A program made the position numbers and the translations under genes. Shown here piece by piece: positions 13,125-21,499 of a stretch of 22,005 nucleotides of DNA. How positions within the stretch are numbered: the first letter of the stretch is position 1; every line of letters starts with the position of its first letter. The stretch spans positions 1 through 22,005 of the forward strand of contig JAZNIV010000088.1 of the NCBI GenBank assembly GCA_045577675.1, read 5' to 3'. The notes beneath the pieces are model-generated. The model was not told the DNA's origin. It searched no databases and worked only from the letters and a program-made list of their open reading frames with translations. The DNA is from UBA1738 sp045577675. Its GTDB lineage: Bacteria; Bacillota; Clostridia; UBA1381.

Positions 13125-14627
13125 ATGCAATATCAAAGTACTCGAAACAGCAGTATATCAATAACATCTGCTGAGGCAATCAAAAAAGGATTATCGGAAG
13201 AAGGCGGATTATTCGTGCCGGAGACAATTCCGCAAATGACTGACAGCGAAATTGCAGGACTTACCGGTATGGATTACAGACAGCGTGCAAAGGTTATTCT
13301 GTCGAAATTCCTGACAGATTTCACAGACGAAGAGCTTACCTCATGTATAGAAAATGCATATACAAAGGAAAAGTTCGGGACAGATAACATCGCCCCTGTT
13401 TACAAGCTGAATGACAGCCAGTATATTCTTGAATTATGGCATGGCCCTACATGTGCCTTTAAGGATATGGCACTTCAGATTTTGCCGCATCTTTTGACAA
13501 CCTCAATGAAAAAGACCGGAGAAACCGATGAGGTGGTAATTTTGGTTGCAACCTCCGGAGATACCGGTAAAGCTGCCTTGGAAGGCTTCCGTGATGTAAA
13601 CGGCACAAGAATTGTCGTGTTTTATCCGGAAAGTGGTGTTTCTGAAATTCAGAAGCTTCAGATGGTTACCCAGGAGGGTGACAATGTTGGTGTTGCTGCT
13701 GTATTCGGTAACTTTGACGATGCACAAAGCGGTGTGAAAAAAATATTTACCGACGAGAATTACAAAGAGCTTCTGGCAAATAACCATTTTAAGCTGTCGA
13801 GTGCAAACTCAATTAACTGGGGACGTCTTGTTCCGCAGATTGTGTACTATTTTTCAGCTTATGCGGATATGCTTGCGGCTAATGAAATTGAGGCGGGCGA
13901 AAAGATTAATATTGTTGTTCCTACAGGAAACTTCGGTAATATTCTGGCAGCCTACTATGCGTACAAAATGGGCTTGCCTGTGAACAGATTTATCTGTGCA
14001 TCAAACAAGAACAATGTACTTACCGATTTCATTAAAACAGGTGTCTATAACAAGAACAGAGATTTCCATACAACGATTTCTCCGTCAATGGACATTTTGA
14101 TTTCAAGCAATCTTGAAAGATTCCTGCACGATTTATGCGGTGGCGATGACAGCGTGATTTCCGATTTGATGCAAAAGCTTGCAAGCAGGGGAAGTTACGA
14201 GGTTTCAGACGACGTTAAGGCTAAAATCAACGGACTGTTCAGCGGCGGCTGTGCCGATGATGACGAAACAATGGCGGCAATTAAAAAGTGCCGTGATGAT
14301 TTCGGATATGTTATTGACACACATACAGCAGTTGCAAAGGCTGTTTACGACCGTTATGCTGCAGAAACAGGGGATAAGGCAAAAACAGTAATTGCATCTA
14401 CTGCTAGTCCGTTTAAGTTTAATCAGAGTGTTCTGATTGCACTTTCAGGTCACGGAGCCGTAGCCGGAAAGGACGAGTTTGCTCTTCTTGACGAATTGTC
14501 AGAAATGAGCGGAATGGATATTCCAAAATCTTTGGCAGAGCTTAAAAATAAGCCAAGACTCTTTAATACTGTTTGTGAAAAAGAACAGATGATTCAGGTT
14601 GTTAGTGATTTTCTCCAGATGGGTTAA
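13125..14627 (+). CDS. thrC: Threonine synthase
   Basis: ThrC converts O-phosphohomoserine to threonine with pyridoxal phosphate. The 500-residue product is the long form. Visible features are the N-terminal YQSTRN and EGGLFVPE, HGPTCAFKDMALQ with the PLP Lys113, and the phosphate-binding ATSGDTGKAALEGF (142-155). NWGRLVPQIVYYFSAY and VPTGNFGNILAAYYA follow in the catalytic core. AAAGGAT precedes the start with an unusually long spacing of about ten bases. No homoserine dehydrogenase (hom) or canonical thrB is in the window; an ApgM-like candidate kinase lies 2.5 kb downstream. Confidence 0.96.
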   Translation: MQYQSTRNSSISITSAEAIKKGLSEEGGLFVPETIPQMTDSEIAGLTGMDYRQRAKVILSKFLTDFTDEELTSCIENAYTKEKFGTDNIAPVYKLNDSQYILELWHGPTCAFKDMALQILPHLLTTSMKKTGETDEVVILVATSGDTGKAALEGFRDVNGTRIVVFYPESGVSEIQKLQMVTQEGDNVGVAAVFGNFDDAQSGVKKIFTDENYKELLANNHFKLSSANSINWGRLVPQIVYYFSAYADMLAANEIEAGEKINIVVPTGNFGNILAAYYAYKMGLPVNRFICASNKNNVLTDFIKTGVYNKNRDFHTTISPSMDILISSNLERFLHDLCGGDDSVISDLMQKLASRGSYEVSDDVKAKINGLFSGGCADDDETMAAIKKCRDDFGYVIDTHTAVAKAVYDRYAAETGDKAKTVIASTASPFKFNQSVLIALSGHGAVAGKDEFALLDELSEMSGMDIPKSLAELKNKPRLFNTVCEKEQMIQVVSDFLQMG

Positions 14628-14641
14628 TACCGGAGAAAACG

Positions 14642-14727
14642 AAAAGAGACTGCAAATTATGTATTTATGCAGATACAAGTTTTGTTGATTACTTTGTGTG
14701 TGCATAAATATAAGCAGTCTCTTTTTT
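14642..14727. terminator. Large two-tier hairpin terminator between thrC and yihY
   Basis: AAAAGAGACTGC (14642-14653) pairs with GCAGTCTCTTTT (14714-14725), and TATTTATGCA (14662-14671) pairs with TGCATAAATA (14701-14710) inside it. The loop is 29 bases. T-runs flank both sides, so it can end transcription in both directions. Confidence 0.75.
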
Positions 14728-14730
14728 AAA

Positions 14731-15570
14731 TTATTGTTTTTCAAGATTTCTTTTTTTTAATTTCAAGACAAGTACCGTTACGTTTAATTCGCCGCCTAAA
14801 AGAAATATCACCATACAGGAGTATATCCACAGCATTAGCAGCACGATGGCTGTAAGGCTGCCATATAGGTAGGAATAGTTAGCAAAGTTTTCTATATAAA
14901 ATGAGTATAAAACCGAAAAAATTATCCATACTGCTGTTGTGAATACAGCACCGGGGAAATGACGCTTTAAGGTGATTTTTCTGCCGGAAAATGCCATATA
15001 TATTAGTGCAAAAAATATTGTAAGTATTGAAAATATTATTAGCCACTTAACCCAGGAGGTTTTTCCGAAAATCCAGCACAGAAGCCCGGATTTTACCTCA
15101 AGAAAATGAATTATTGAAGTTCCGAATACAACGGTTGCAAGGAACACAATCATAATTATTATAAACATTACAGTATAGAAGAAGCTTGCTGCAATGTCAA
15201 GTAAAAACACTGTACGTGTGGGAGTGTGATAAACGTTTCTTATCCCACGTTCGATTGCTGCTATTCCGCGTGAAGCTGACCACAGCGAGGTTAGTGCTGT
15301 TATTGAAACAACAGAGCCGGAGGTTTTATAGAAAAGCTCACTTATAATGGCAGCTACCGGTTTTTTTATCACGTCGGGAACAAGAGGGATTACAATTCCT
15401 GCAAAATCCTGTTCGCTTACAGGCAACAAATACTTTGCAAGCGATAAAAGAAGCATTATAAAGGGTATTGATGATATTATGATGTAAAAGGATGCCTGTG
15501 CTGCATATACAAAGATATTGTCAGTACTGACAATTTTTACTATACTTTGAATTTTCTTGTATATATTCAT
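14731..15570 (-). CDS. YihY/BrkB family inner membrane protein
   Basis: The 279-residue product has six membrane helices. It contains the family features NIFVYAAQASFYIIISSIPF near the N-terminus, TALTSLWSASRGIAAIERGIRNVY in the middle, and GSLTAIVLLMLWIYSCMVIFLLGGELN at the end. The family was once called ribonuclease BN, which is now regarded as wrong; its true function (transport or envelope) is unsettled. The gene is convergent with thrC and has its own consensus promoter. Confidence 0.93.
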   Translation of the reverse strand: MNIYKKIQSIVKIVSTDNIFVYAAQASFYIIISSIPFIMLLLSLAKYLLPVSEQDFAGIVIPLVPDVIKKPVAAIISELFYKTSGSVVSITALTSLWSASRGIAAIERGIRNVYHTPTRTVFLLDIAASFFYTVMFIIIMIVFLATVVFGTSIIHFLEVKSGLLCWIFGKTSWVKWLIIFSILTIFFALIYMAFSGRKITLKRHFPGAVFTTAVWIIFSVLYSFYIENFANYSYLYGSLTAIVLLMLWIYSCMVIFLLGGELNVTVLVLKLKKRNLEKQ

Positions 15571-15645
15571 ATTTATAACCTCATTTATTATTTTCTGAAA
15601 TTTTGGCTTTTTTATGTAAATGTAATGAATATTTTTTATGTCAGG

Positions 15646-15674
15646 ATTATACCATAATAAAAATTTTGTGTCAA
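15646..15674 (-). promoter_or_regulatory. Consensus sigma-A promoter for yihY-type gene
   Basis: On the minus strand TTGACA (15674-15669) and TATAAT (15651-15646) are exactly 17 bases apart, a perfect match. The leader would be about 70 bases. Confidence 0.75.
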
Positions 15675-15697
15675 TCTTAAAAAAATCGTTAAAACTC

Positions 15698-15726
15698 TTG
15701 TACTTTTCAAGATTTTGTTGTATAAT
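15698..15726 (+). promoter_or_regulatory. Promoter for the trmL-degV-apgM-permease-metG-proS operon
   Basis: TTGTAC (15698-15703) and TATAAT (15721-15726) are 17 bases apart. The transcript would start near 15733. This is the only strong promoter I see before the run of closely spaced plus-strand genes. Confidence 0.6.
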
Positions 15727-15759
15727 AAAATAGTATACTTGTGAATAGTGGTGATATTT

Positions 15760-16251
15760 TTGTTCAATATAGTTTTAGTAGAGCCGGAAATTCCTCAAAA
15801 TACCGGTAACATTGCAAGAACCTGTGCAGCTACCGGCTGCAAGCTGCATATCGTTAAGCCTATGGGTTTTGAAATTGACGATAAAAAGCTAAAACGTGCA
15901 GGGCTTGATTACTGGCATCTTCTGGGAGTTCAGTATTATGATAACCTTGATGATTTCTTCCTTAAAAACAGCGGAGGTCGGTTCTTCTACTCTACCACAA
16001 AGGGGCTAAATACATATTCGGAGGTCCGATATGAGGACGGAGATTTTATACTGTTTGGTAAGGAAACTAAAGGCCTTCCCGAAAAGCTGCTCCACGATAA
16101 CCGCGAGTGGTGTATAAGAATTCCGATGATTAGTGAGGCAAGAAGCCTTAATCTTTCAAATTCTGTTGCAATAGTTGCATATGAAGCCCTGCGGCAGACA
16201 AGATTTGAGCAGCTTAAAATGGCAGGAGAATTAACTCAATTTGAATGGTAA
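15760..16251 (+). CDS. trmL: tRNA (cytidine/uridine(34)-2'-O)-methyltransferase
   Basis: TrmL is a SPOUT methyltransferase that 2'-O-methylates the wobble base of leucine tRNAs. The 163-residue product has FNIVLVEPEIPQNTGNIART at the start, LFGKETKGLPEKLL in the knot, and IPMISEARSLNLSNSVAIV with the SAM-binding loop. TTG at 15760 is preferred over GTG 15748: GTGGTGA gives a ribosome binding site six bases upstream and the product then begins like other TrmLs. The degV ribosome binding site overlaps its stop. Confidence 0.93.
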   Translation: MFNIVLVEPEIPQNTGNIARTCAATGCKLHIVKPMGFEIDDKKLKRAGLDYWHLLGVQYYDNLDDFFLKNSGGRFFYSTTKGLNTYSEVRYEDGDFILFGKETKGLPEKLLHDNREWCIRIPMISEARSLNLSNSVAIVAYEALRQTRFEQLKMAGELTQFEW

Positions 16252-16262
16252 GGAGAAAACTT

Positions 16263-17129
16263 ATGAGTAAGGTAAAAATTTTTGTTGATACCGGTGCAGA
16301 TATGCCGGAAGCATTAAGAAAAGAATATGACATTGATACAATTAATTATAATGTGGTCTTTGGAGAAACTTCGTATATTGCAGGGGTAGAGCTTACAAAT
16401 GATGAGTTTTATGAAAAGCTTTTACAAAGCGAAAAGCTTCCTACAACCTCTCAGACCTCGCCGGCGGAAATTTACGATGCTTTTTCTCTGGCTGCCAAGG
16501 AATATGATGCTATTGTGTATCTGACTCTTTCTTCAAAGGCAAGCGGTCAGTATAACAATGCACGTATGAATGCGGAAATGGTTATGGAGGAAAATCCTGA
16601 TGTGACTATTAAAGTAGTTGATACTATGGCATTCTCTATATATATTTCTGAAGCTGCAATACGACTTCGTGAGCTTTTAAATGATGGTGCAGAGCTTGAT
16701 GAAGCAATAGAAAAAAGTCTTGATTTTATTAAAAATCATGAGGCATATATTATTGTTGATACATTAAAATTCCTTGAAAAGGGCGGTCGAATTAACAAAA
16801 CAACAGCTATTGTAGGAAGCCTGCTTGATATTAAACCGGTGCTTACGATAAAGGACGGTCTTGTTGAGCCTTATGAAAAAATACGAGGCAAGAAAAAGAT
16901 TTACACAAAGCTACTTGATATAGTTCGTGAAAATCCCAAGTTTGATGATGAGGCAAAGGAATTTTATGTTATTGACTCATGCACAGAGTACGGCGATAAG
17001 CTGGAAGAAACAATAAAAGAGGAATTTGAAATAGACAGCATAAAGAGAAGATATGAGTTTGGACCGATTGTCGGAACCCATACAGGCAACGGAGCTGTTG
17101 CAGTACTGTTTAAGATAAAAGGAGAATAA
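16263..17129 (+). CDS. DegV family fatty-acid-binding protein
   Basis: DegV proteins (FakB-like) bind a fatty acid and present it to a FakA kinase for phosphorylation. The 288-residue product shows TTSQTSPAE (61-69), TLSSKASGQYNNA (88-100) and TLKFLEKGGRI (167-177), which are the family's fatty-acid-binding and signature stretches. ATG 16263 is chosen over 16245 because AAGGAG (16250-16254) fits it and the product then starts KVKIFVDTGAD as in the family. No fakA is in the window, so a role in lipid uptake is inference. Confidence 0.93.
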   Translation: MSKVKIFVDTGADMPEALRKEYDIDTINYNVVFGETSYIAGVELTNDEFYEKLLQSEKLPTTSQTSPAEIYDAFSLAAKEYDAIVYLTLSSKASGQYNNARMNAEMVMEENPDVTIKVVDTMAFSIYISEAAIRLRELLNDGAELDEAIEKSLDFIKNHEAYIIVDTLKFLEKGGRINKTTAIVGSLLDIKPVLTIKDGLVEPYEKIRGKKKIYTKLLDIVRENPKFDDEAKEFYVIDSCTEYGDKLEETIKEEFEIDSIKRRYEFGPIVGTHTGNGAVAVLFKIKGE

Positions 17130-17165
17130 TCCTGAATTTATGTGAAAGGATTTAAAGGGTATAAA

Positions 17166-18377
17166 ATGAAATATATTGTAATTTTAGGAGACGGAATGGC
17201 TGATTATGCCGTTGATGAGTTTGACGGAAAAACTATACTTGATGTTGCAAAAAAGCCGAATATTGATTATATGTCAAAAAACGGAGAGCTTGGAATGGTT
17301 AAAACTGTTCTTGAAGGTATGAAGCCGGGCAGTGACGTTGCGAATTTGTCTGTTATGGGATATGACACGACAAAATGCTATTCAGGACGTTCACCGCTTG
17401 AGGCTGCAAGCATAGGTGTTACTTTGAAGGACACCGATGTAACCTTCAGAACAAATCTTGTGACTCTTTCTGATGAGCCTGAGTATGAAAACAAAACCAT
17501 GCTTGACTACTCAGCAGGCGAAATTTCAACTGAGGAGGCAGCTCAGCTTATTGAGGCTGTTGAAAAGGAGCTTCATACCGATTTAATTCACTTTTTTAGC
17601 GGCGTCAGCTACCGTCATCTTTTGGTATGGGACGGTGGCAGCCTTAACGTACAGTTAACACCTCCTCATGATATTTCCGACAGGAGGATTACCGATTATC
17701 TTCCAAAGGGAGAAAATGCTGATAAGCTGCTTGAAATGATGAAAAAATCAGAGGAGATTTTAAAGAAGCATCCGGTAAATCAAAAAAGAATAGCGGCAGG
17801 AAAAAATCCTGCAACATCAATCTGGGTTTGGGGCGAAGGCTCAAAGCCGCAGCTTGAAAATTTCTATGAAAAATACGGCTTAAAGGCAAGCGTAATTTCG
17901 GCCGTTGACCTGATTAAGGGAATTGCAAAGTGTGCTGATATGAAGTCGATTGACGTTGAGGGTGCAACCGGTAACTGGGATACCAACTTTGACGGTAAGG
18001 CACAGGCTGCGTTTGATACATTAACTAAGGACGAAGCTGACCTTGTTTATGTTCATATGGAGGCACCGGATGAGTGCGGACATCAGGGAAATGCAGAAAA
18101 GAAAAAGCTTTCTGTTGAGCTTATAGATGAAAAGGTAGTAGGATTTTTGAAAAATAAGCTTGACGAGGCAGGAATTGAGTATAAGATGCTTATTTTACCT
18201 GACCATCCTACACCGATTAAGCTTAAAACGCATGTAAGCGACCCTGTTCCTTATGTGATTTATCGTTCGGGAAGTACTGATGGCTCAGGGCTTGATTATA
18301 ACGAAAAGAACGCAGAAACAACAGGCAATTACATAGATATGGGACATGACTTAATGAAGCATTTTATTGATAACTGA
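17166..18377 (+). CDS. ApgM-type cofactor-independent phosphoglycerate mutase, or proposed homoserine kinase
   Basis: The 403-residue product belongs to the alkaline-phosphatase-fold ApgM family. It has GDGMAD (8-13) with metal-binding Asp9, SDVAN with the likely nucleophile Ser56, the HMEAPDECGHQG stretch (297-308), LPDHPTP (344-350) and KTHVSDPVP (354-362). Archaeal members interconvert 2- and 3-phosphoglycerate. A bacterial subgroup of ~400 residues is proposed to be homoserine kinase, often in threonine-synthesis contexts. thrC lies 2.5 kb upstream and no canonical thrB is present. The choice between functions is open. ATG 17166 follows AAAGGG; an upstream in-frame GTG (17142) is less likely. 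Overlaps the next gene's reading frame only if a TTG at 18367 is used. Confidence 0.85.
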   Translation: MKYIVILGDGMADYAVDEFDGKTILDVAKKPNIDYMSKNGELGMVKTVLEGMKPGSDVANLSVMGYDTTKCYSGRSPLEAASIGVTLKDTDVTFRTNLVTLSDEPEYENKTMLDYSAGEISTEEAAQLIEAVEKELHTDLIHFFSGVSYRHLLVWDGGSLNVQLTPPHDISDRRITDYLPKGENADKLLEMMKKSEEILKKHPVNQKRIAAGKNPATSIWVWGEGSKPQLENFYEKYGLKASVISAVDLIKGIAKCADMKSIDVEGATGNWDTNFDGKAQAAFDTLTKDEADLVYVHMEAPDECGHQGNAEKKKLSVELIDEKVVGFLKNKLDEAGIEYKMLILPDHPTPIKLKTHVSDPVPYVIYRSGSTDGSGLDYNEKNAETTGNYIDMGHDLMKHFIDN

Positions 18378-18387
18378 GGGTGAGCTT

Positions 18388-19554
18388 TTGAACAAAAAGA
18401 AATTTACGGTTAAAACAGTTTTGATAGCGGTTCTGGCGGTTCTGATTATTGTCGGCCTGATTAAGCTTTTGCCCGCAATACTAAATCTTTCGGGCTATAT
18501 AATATGGCTTTTTGCACCGTTTATTGCGGCATATCTTGTGTCGCTTTTGGCAAATCCTATGGCAGACGGACTACAGAAGCGGTTTCGCCTTCCCAGAGGA
18601 ATTTCGGCGGTACTTGTTATAGTGCTTACTGTTGGTGTAATAGGCGGAATTGCTGCAGGAGTTATATGGAAAATTGTAGACGAAATCAGAAATGTGTATG
18701 AAGATTTTCCTATTATTTATCAGAATATCCGGACAACATGGTATAGCATTTCAGACAGCTTGTCTGATTTTGTTGTTATGCTGCCGGAAAATATGCAGAA
18801 TGCTGTGGCTGATGCGTCGGAGCAGGTTCTTAACTGGATTTCAGGGCTTGCAACCGATACAGGCTTTGTGAAAACTGCCGGAAATGCTGCAAAAAAACTG
18901 CCTAACATCTTTATAAGCGTAATAGTTTTTCTGATTTCGCTGTACTTTATGGTTTCAGATTCAAAAACTGTTGCAAATGCAGTAAAAAAGCCTTTTACAG
19001 ATGCTTTTTTGCAACGTATGTCATATTTTCGGAGAGAGATAAAGCGGTATGTCGGCGGATACGTAAAGGCACAGCTTATAATTATGTGTATATCCTCTAC
19101 AATATTGCTGATAGGCTTATCTATATTAAATATTGATTATGCATTAGTAATTGCACTTGCAACAGGAATTGTTGACGCACTACCTTTCTTTGGAAGCGGG
19201 ACGGTTTTGATTCCGTGGGCAATTATTTCATTTATAACAGGTGAAATCGCAATAGGCATCGGACTTCTTATAATATACCTTTCGGTTATTCTGATGAGAC
19301 AGTTTGTTGAACCGAAGATTGTGAGCAAAAACATAGGAATGCATCCACTTATGACTCTTATGGCGATGTATGTTGGTTACCGCACTTTTTCAATCGGCGG
19401 CATGATTTTGGGACCGCTTGCACTGGTATTTACTGTAAGTCTTTACAGAGCGGGTGTGTTTGACGGTTTTATAAAAACAATAAAAAATATTTCCTCAAGG
19501 CTTGTTAAGGAAATTAAAAAAATAAAGATTTCATTTGAGAACGAAGGAGAATAG
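18388..19554 (+). CDS. AI-2E family (PerM/YtvI-like) membrane permease
   Basis: The 388-residue product has about eight membrane helices. It carries the family C-terminal pattern ALATGIVDALPFFGSGTVLIPWAI and QFVEPKIVSKNIGMHPLMTL, then MYVGYRTFSIGGMILGPL. The family name comes from one E. coli AI-2 exporter; members include the sporulation protein YtvI and Na+/H+ antiporters, so autoinducer transport should not be assumed. I chose TTG 18388 over TTG 18367, because GGGTGAG (18377-18383) is correctly spaced for the former. It sits 10 bases after apgM and two bases before metG. Confidence 0.9.
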   Translation: MNKKKFTVKTVLIAVLAVLIIVGLIKLLPAILNLSGYIIWLFAPFIAAYLVSLLANPMADGLQKRFRLPRGISAVLVIVLTVGVIGGIAAGVIWKIVDEIRNVYEDFPIIYQNIRTTWYSISDSLSDFVVMLPENMQNAVADASEQVLNWISGLATDTGFVKTAGNAAKKLPNIFISVIVFLISLYFMVSDSKTVANAVKKPFTDAFLQRMSYFRREIKRYVGGYVKAQLIIMCISSTILLIGLSILNIDYALVIALATGIVDALPFFGSGTVLIPWAIISFITGEIAIGIGLLIIYLSVILMRQFVEPKIVSKNIGMHPLMTLMAMYVGYRTFSIGGMILGPLALVFTVSLYRAGVFDGFIKTIKNISSRLVKEIKKIKISFENEGE

Positions 19555-19556
19555 TA

Positions 19557-21476
19557 ATGGGCAAGAAATTTTATATTACCACGGCTATTGCGTATACATC
19601 ACGTAAACCGCACATCGGTAATACTTATGAAATTATTCTGACGGATGCTATTGCACGTTTCCGCAGATTTTTGGGAGACGATGTTTTCTTCCTTACAGGA
19701 ACTGATGAACACGGTCAGAAAATTCAGGAAATTGCTGAAAAAGAGGGAGTTGCTCCGCAGGCATATGTGGATGTAATTGCCGGTCAGATTAAGGATATTG
19801 CAGATATGCTCAATGTCAGCTATGACCATTTTATAAGAACTACCGATAAATATCATGAGGATGCCGTAAAGAAAATCTTTAAAAAACTTTATGACCAGGG
19901 TGATATTTATAAGTCGGAGTATGAGGGACTGTATTGCACACCGTGCGAATCCTTCTGGACAGAAACTCAGCTTGTAGACGGAAAGTGTCCGGACTGCGGC
20001 AGAGAGGTTAAGAAAACGAAGGAGGAAGCATACTTCTTCAAGATGAGCAAGTATCAGGATAAGCTGATGCAGTATATTGAGGAAAATCCTGACTTCATTC
20101 AGCCTGAATCGCGTAAAAAGGAAATGGTAAATAACTTCCTAAAGCCGGGACTTCAGGATTTGTGTGTTTCAAGAACAAGCTTTACATGGGGTGTGCCTGT
20201 AGAATTTGACCCGAAGCACGTTGTCTATGTTTGGATTGACGCACTTTCAAATTATATTACAGCTTTAGGATATTCTCCTGACAATAAGGGTGATTTATAT
20301 AATAAATACTGGCCGGCAGATGTGCACATTATCGGAAAGGACATTCTAAGGTTCCACACAATTTACTGGCCGATAATGCTTATGGCACTTGGTGAGCCAC
20401 TGCCAAAGCAGGTGTTTGGTCATCCATGGATGCTCTTTGGCGAAGAGAAAATGTCAAAATCAAGAGGTAATGTGATTTATGCCGAGGACCTGGTTCGTCA
20501 TTTTGGTGTTGATGCAGTAAGATACTATTCACTTCACGAAATGCCGTATGCTCAAGACGGAAATATAACATATGAAACATTTATCGCAAGATATAATTCC
20601 GACCTTGCCAATACTCTTGGAAATCTGGTTAACCGTACGATTGCAATGATAAACAAGTATTTTGACGGTGTTTTGGGTGATGCAAGCGCTTCAGGAGAAT
20701 TTGATGAGGATTTAAGATGTGTTTGTGACACTGCAATAGAAAATGTTGTAAATAAAATGAAGACATGGCATATTGCGGACAGTCTGGACGAAATCTGGAA
20801 AATTGTTGACAGAGCAAATAAGTATATAGACGAAACAACACCTTGGGTACTTGCAAAGTCTGAGGATACAAAGCCAAGACTTGCAACAGTTCTATATAAC
20901 CTTGCAGAAGCAATCCGAGTAATTGCAGGACTTTTAGAGTCCTTTATGCCGGAAACTGCAGGAAAAATTGCAGAAATGCTTAACACAAATGCAATTTCTT
21001 TTGAAAACATTAAGGAGCATAATGTTTTAAAGGCAGGAACAAAGGTTAAAGAAGCACAGGTGCTGTTTGCAAGAATTGATGCAGAAAAGAAGCTTGAAGA
21101 AATTTCGGCTGAAAATGAGCAGGAGGATATTATTCCGATTGAGCCTTACAAGGACTATTGTGAATTTGATGACTTTGAAAAGCTTGACCTTCGTGTTGGT
21201 AAAGTAATTGAATGTGAAAAAGTCAAAAAGTCAGATAAGCTGCTCCGCTTTACTCTGCAGGTCGGCAGCGAAACAAGACAGATTCTGTCGGGAATTGCAA
21301 AATATCATACACCGGAGGAACTTATCGGCAAGAACGTGATATTTATTGCGAACTTTAAGCCCAGAAAGATGATGGGACTTGAATCACAGGGAATGATTCT
21401 GTCTGCGGAATTTGGTGACGGACTAACCGCACTTACTACTATTAATGACATCCAAAGCGGTGCTCAGATTGTTTGA
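19557..21476 (+). CDS. metG: Methionyl-tRNA synthetase
   Basis: The 639-residue product contains the HIGN form of the class I motif (PHIGNTYE, 18-25), a zinc knuckle with Cys127, Cys130, Cys144 and Cys147, KMSKS (298-302), and a helical anticodon domain. The C-terminal tRNA-binding OB domain begins at FEKLDLRVGKVIECEKVKKS and includes RKMMGLESQGMILSA. The C-terminal domain is fused, not on a separate gene. AAGGAG (19544-19549) inside the end of the permease gene precedes ATG. In many Firmicutes tatD follows metG; here proS follows 23 bases later. Confidence 0.97.
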   Translation: MGKKFYITTAIAYTSRKPHIGNTYEIILTDAIARFRRFLGDDVFFLTGTDEHGQKIQEIAEKEGVAPQAYVDVIAGQIKDIADMLNVSYDHFIRTTDKYHEDAVKKIFKKLYDQGDIYKSEYEGLYCTPCESFWTETQLVDGKCPDCGREVKKTKEEAYFFKMSKYQDKLMQYIEENPDFIQPESRKKEMVNNFLKPGLQDLCVSRTSFTWGVPVEFDPKHVVYVWIDALSNYITALGYSPDNKGDLYNKYWPADVHIIGKDILRFHTIYWPIMLMALGEPLPKQVFGHPWMLFGEEKMSKSRGNVIYAEDLVRHFGVDAVRYYSLHEMPYAQDGNITYETFIARYNSDLANTLGNLVNRTIAMINKYFDGVLGDASASGEFDEDLRCVCDTAIENVVNKMKTWHIADSLDEIWKIVDRANKYIDETTPWVLAKSEDTKPRLATVLYNLAEAIRVIAGLLESFMPETAGKIAEMLNTNAISFENIKEHNVLKAGTKVKEAQVLFARIDAEKKLEEISAENEQEDIIPIEPYKDYCEFDDFEKLDLRVGKVIECEKVKKSDKLLRFTLQVGSETRQILSGIAKYHTPEELIGKNVIFIANFKPRKMMGLESQGMILSAEFGDGLTALTTINDIQSGAQIV

Positions 21477-21499
21477 TAAAGGGAAAGGATTAAAAAACT

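Noticed and set aside
18388..19554. Labelling the permease as an autoinducer-2 transporter
   Set aside because: The family name derives from one member; there are no lux or lsr genes nearby, so function is left open.
20552..21010. 152-codon minus-strand open frame inside metG
   Set aside because: It is a shadow of the metG anticodon-domain coding sequence with a low-complexity product and no ribosome binding site.
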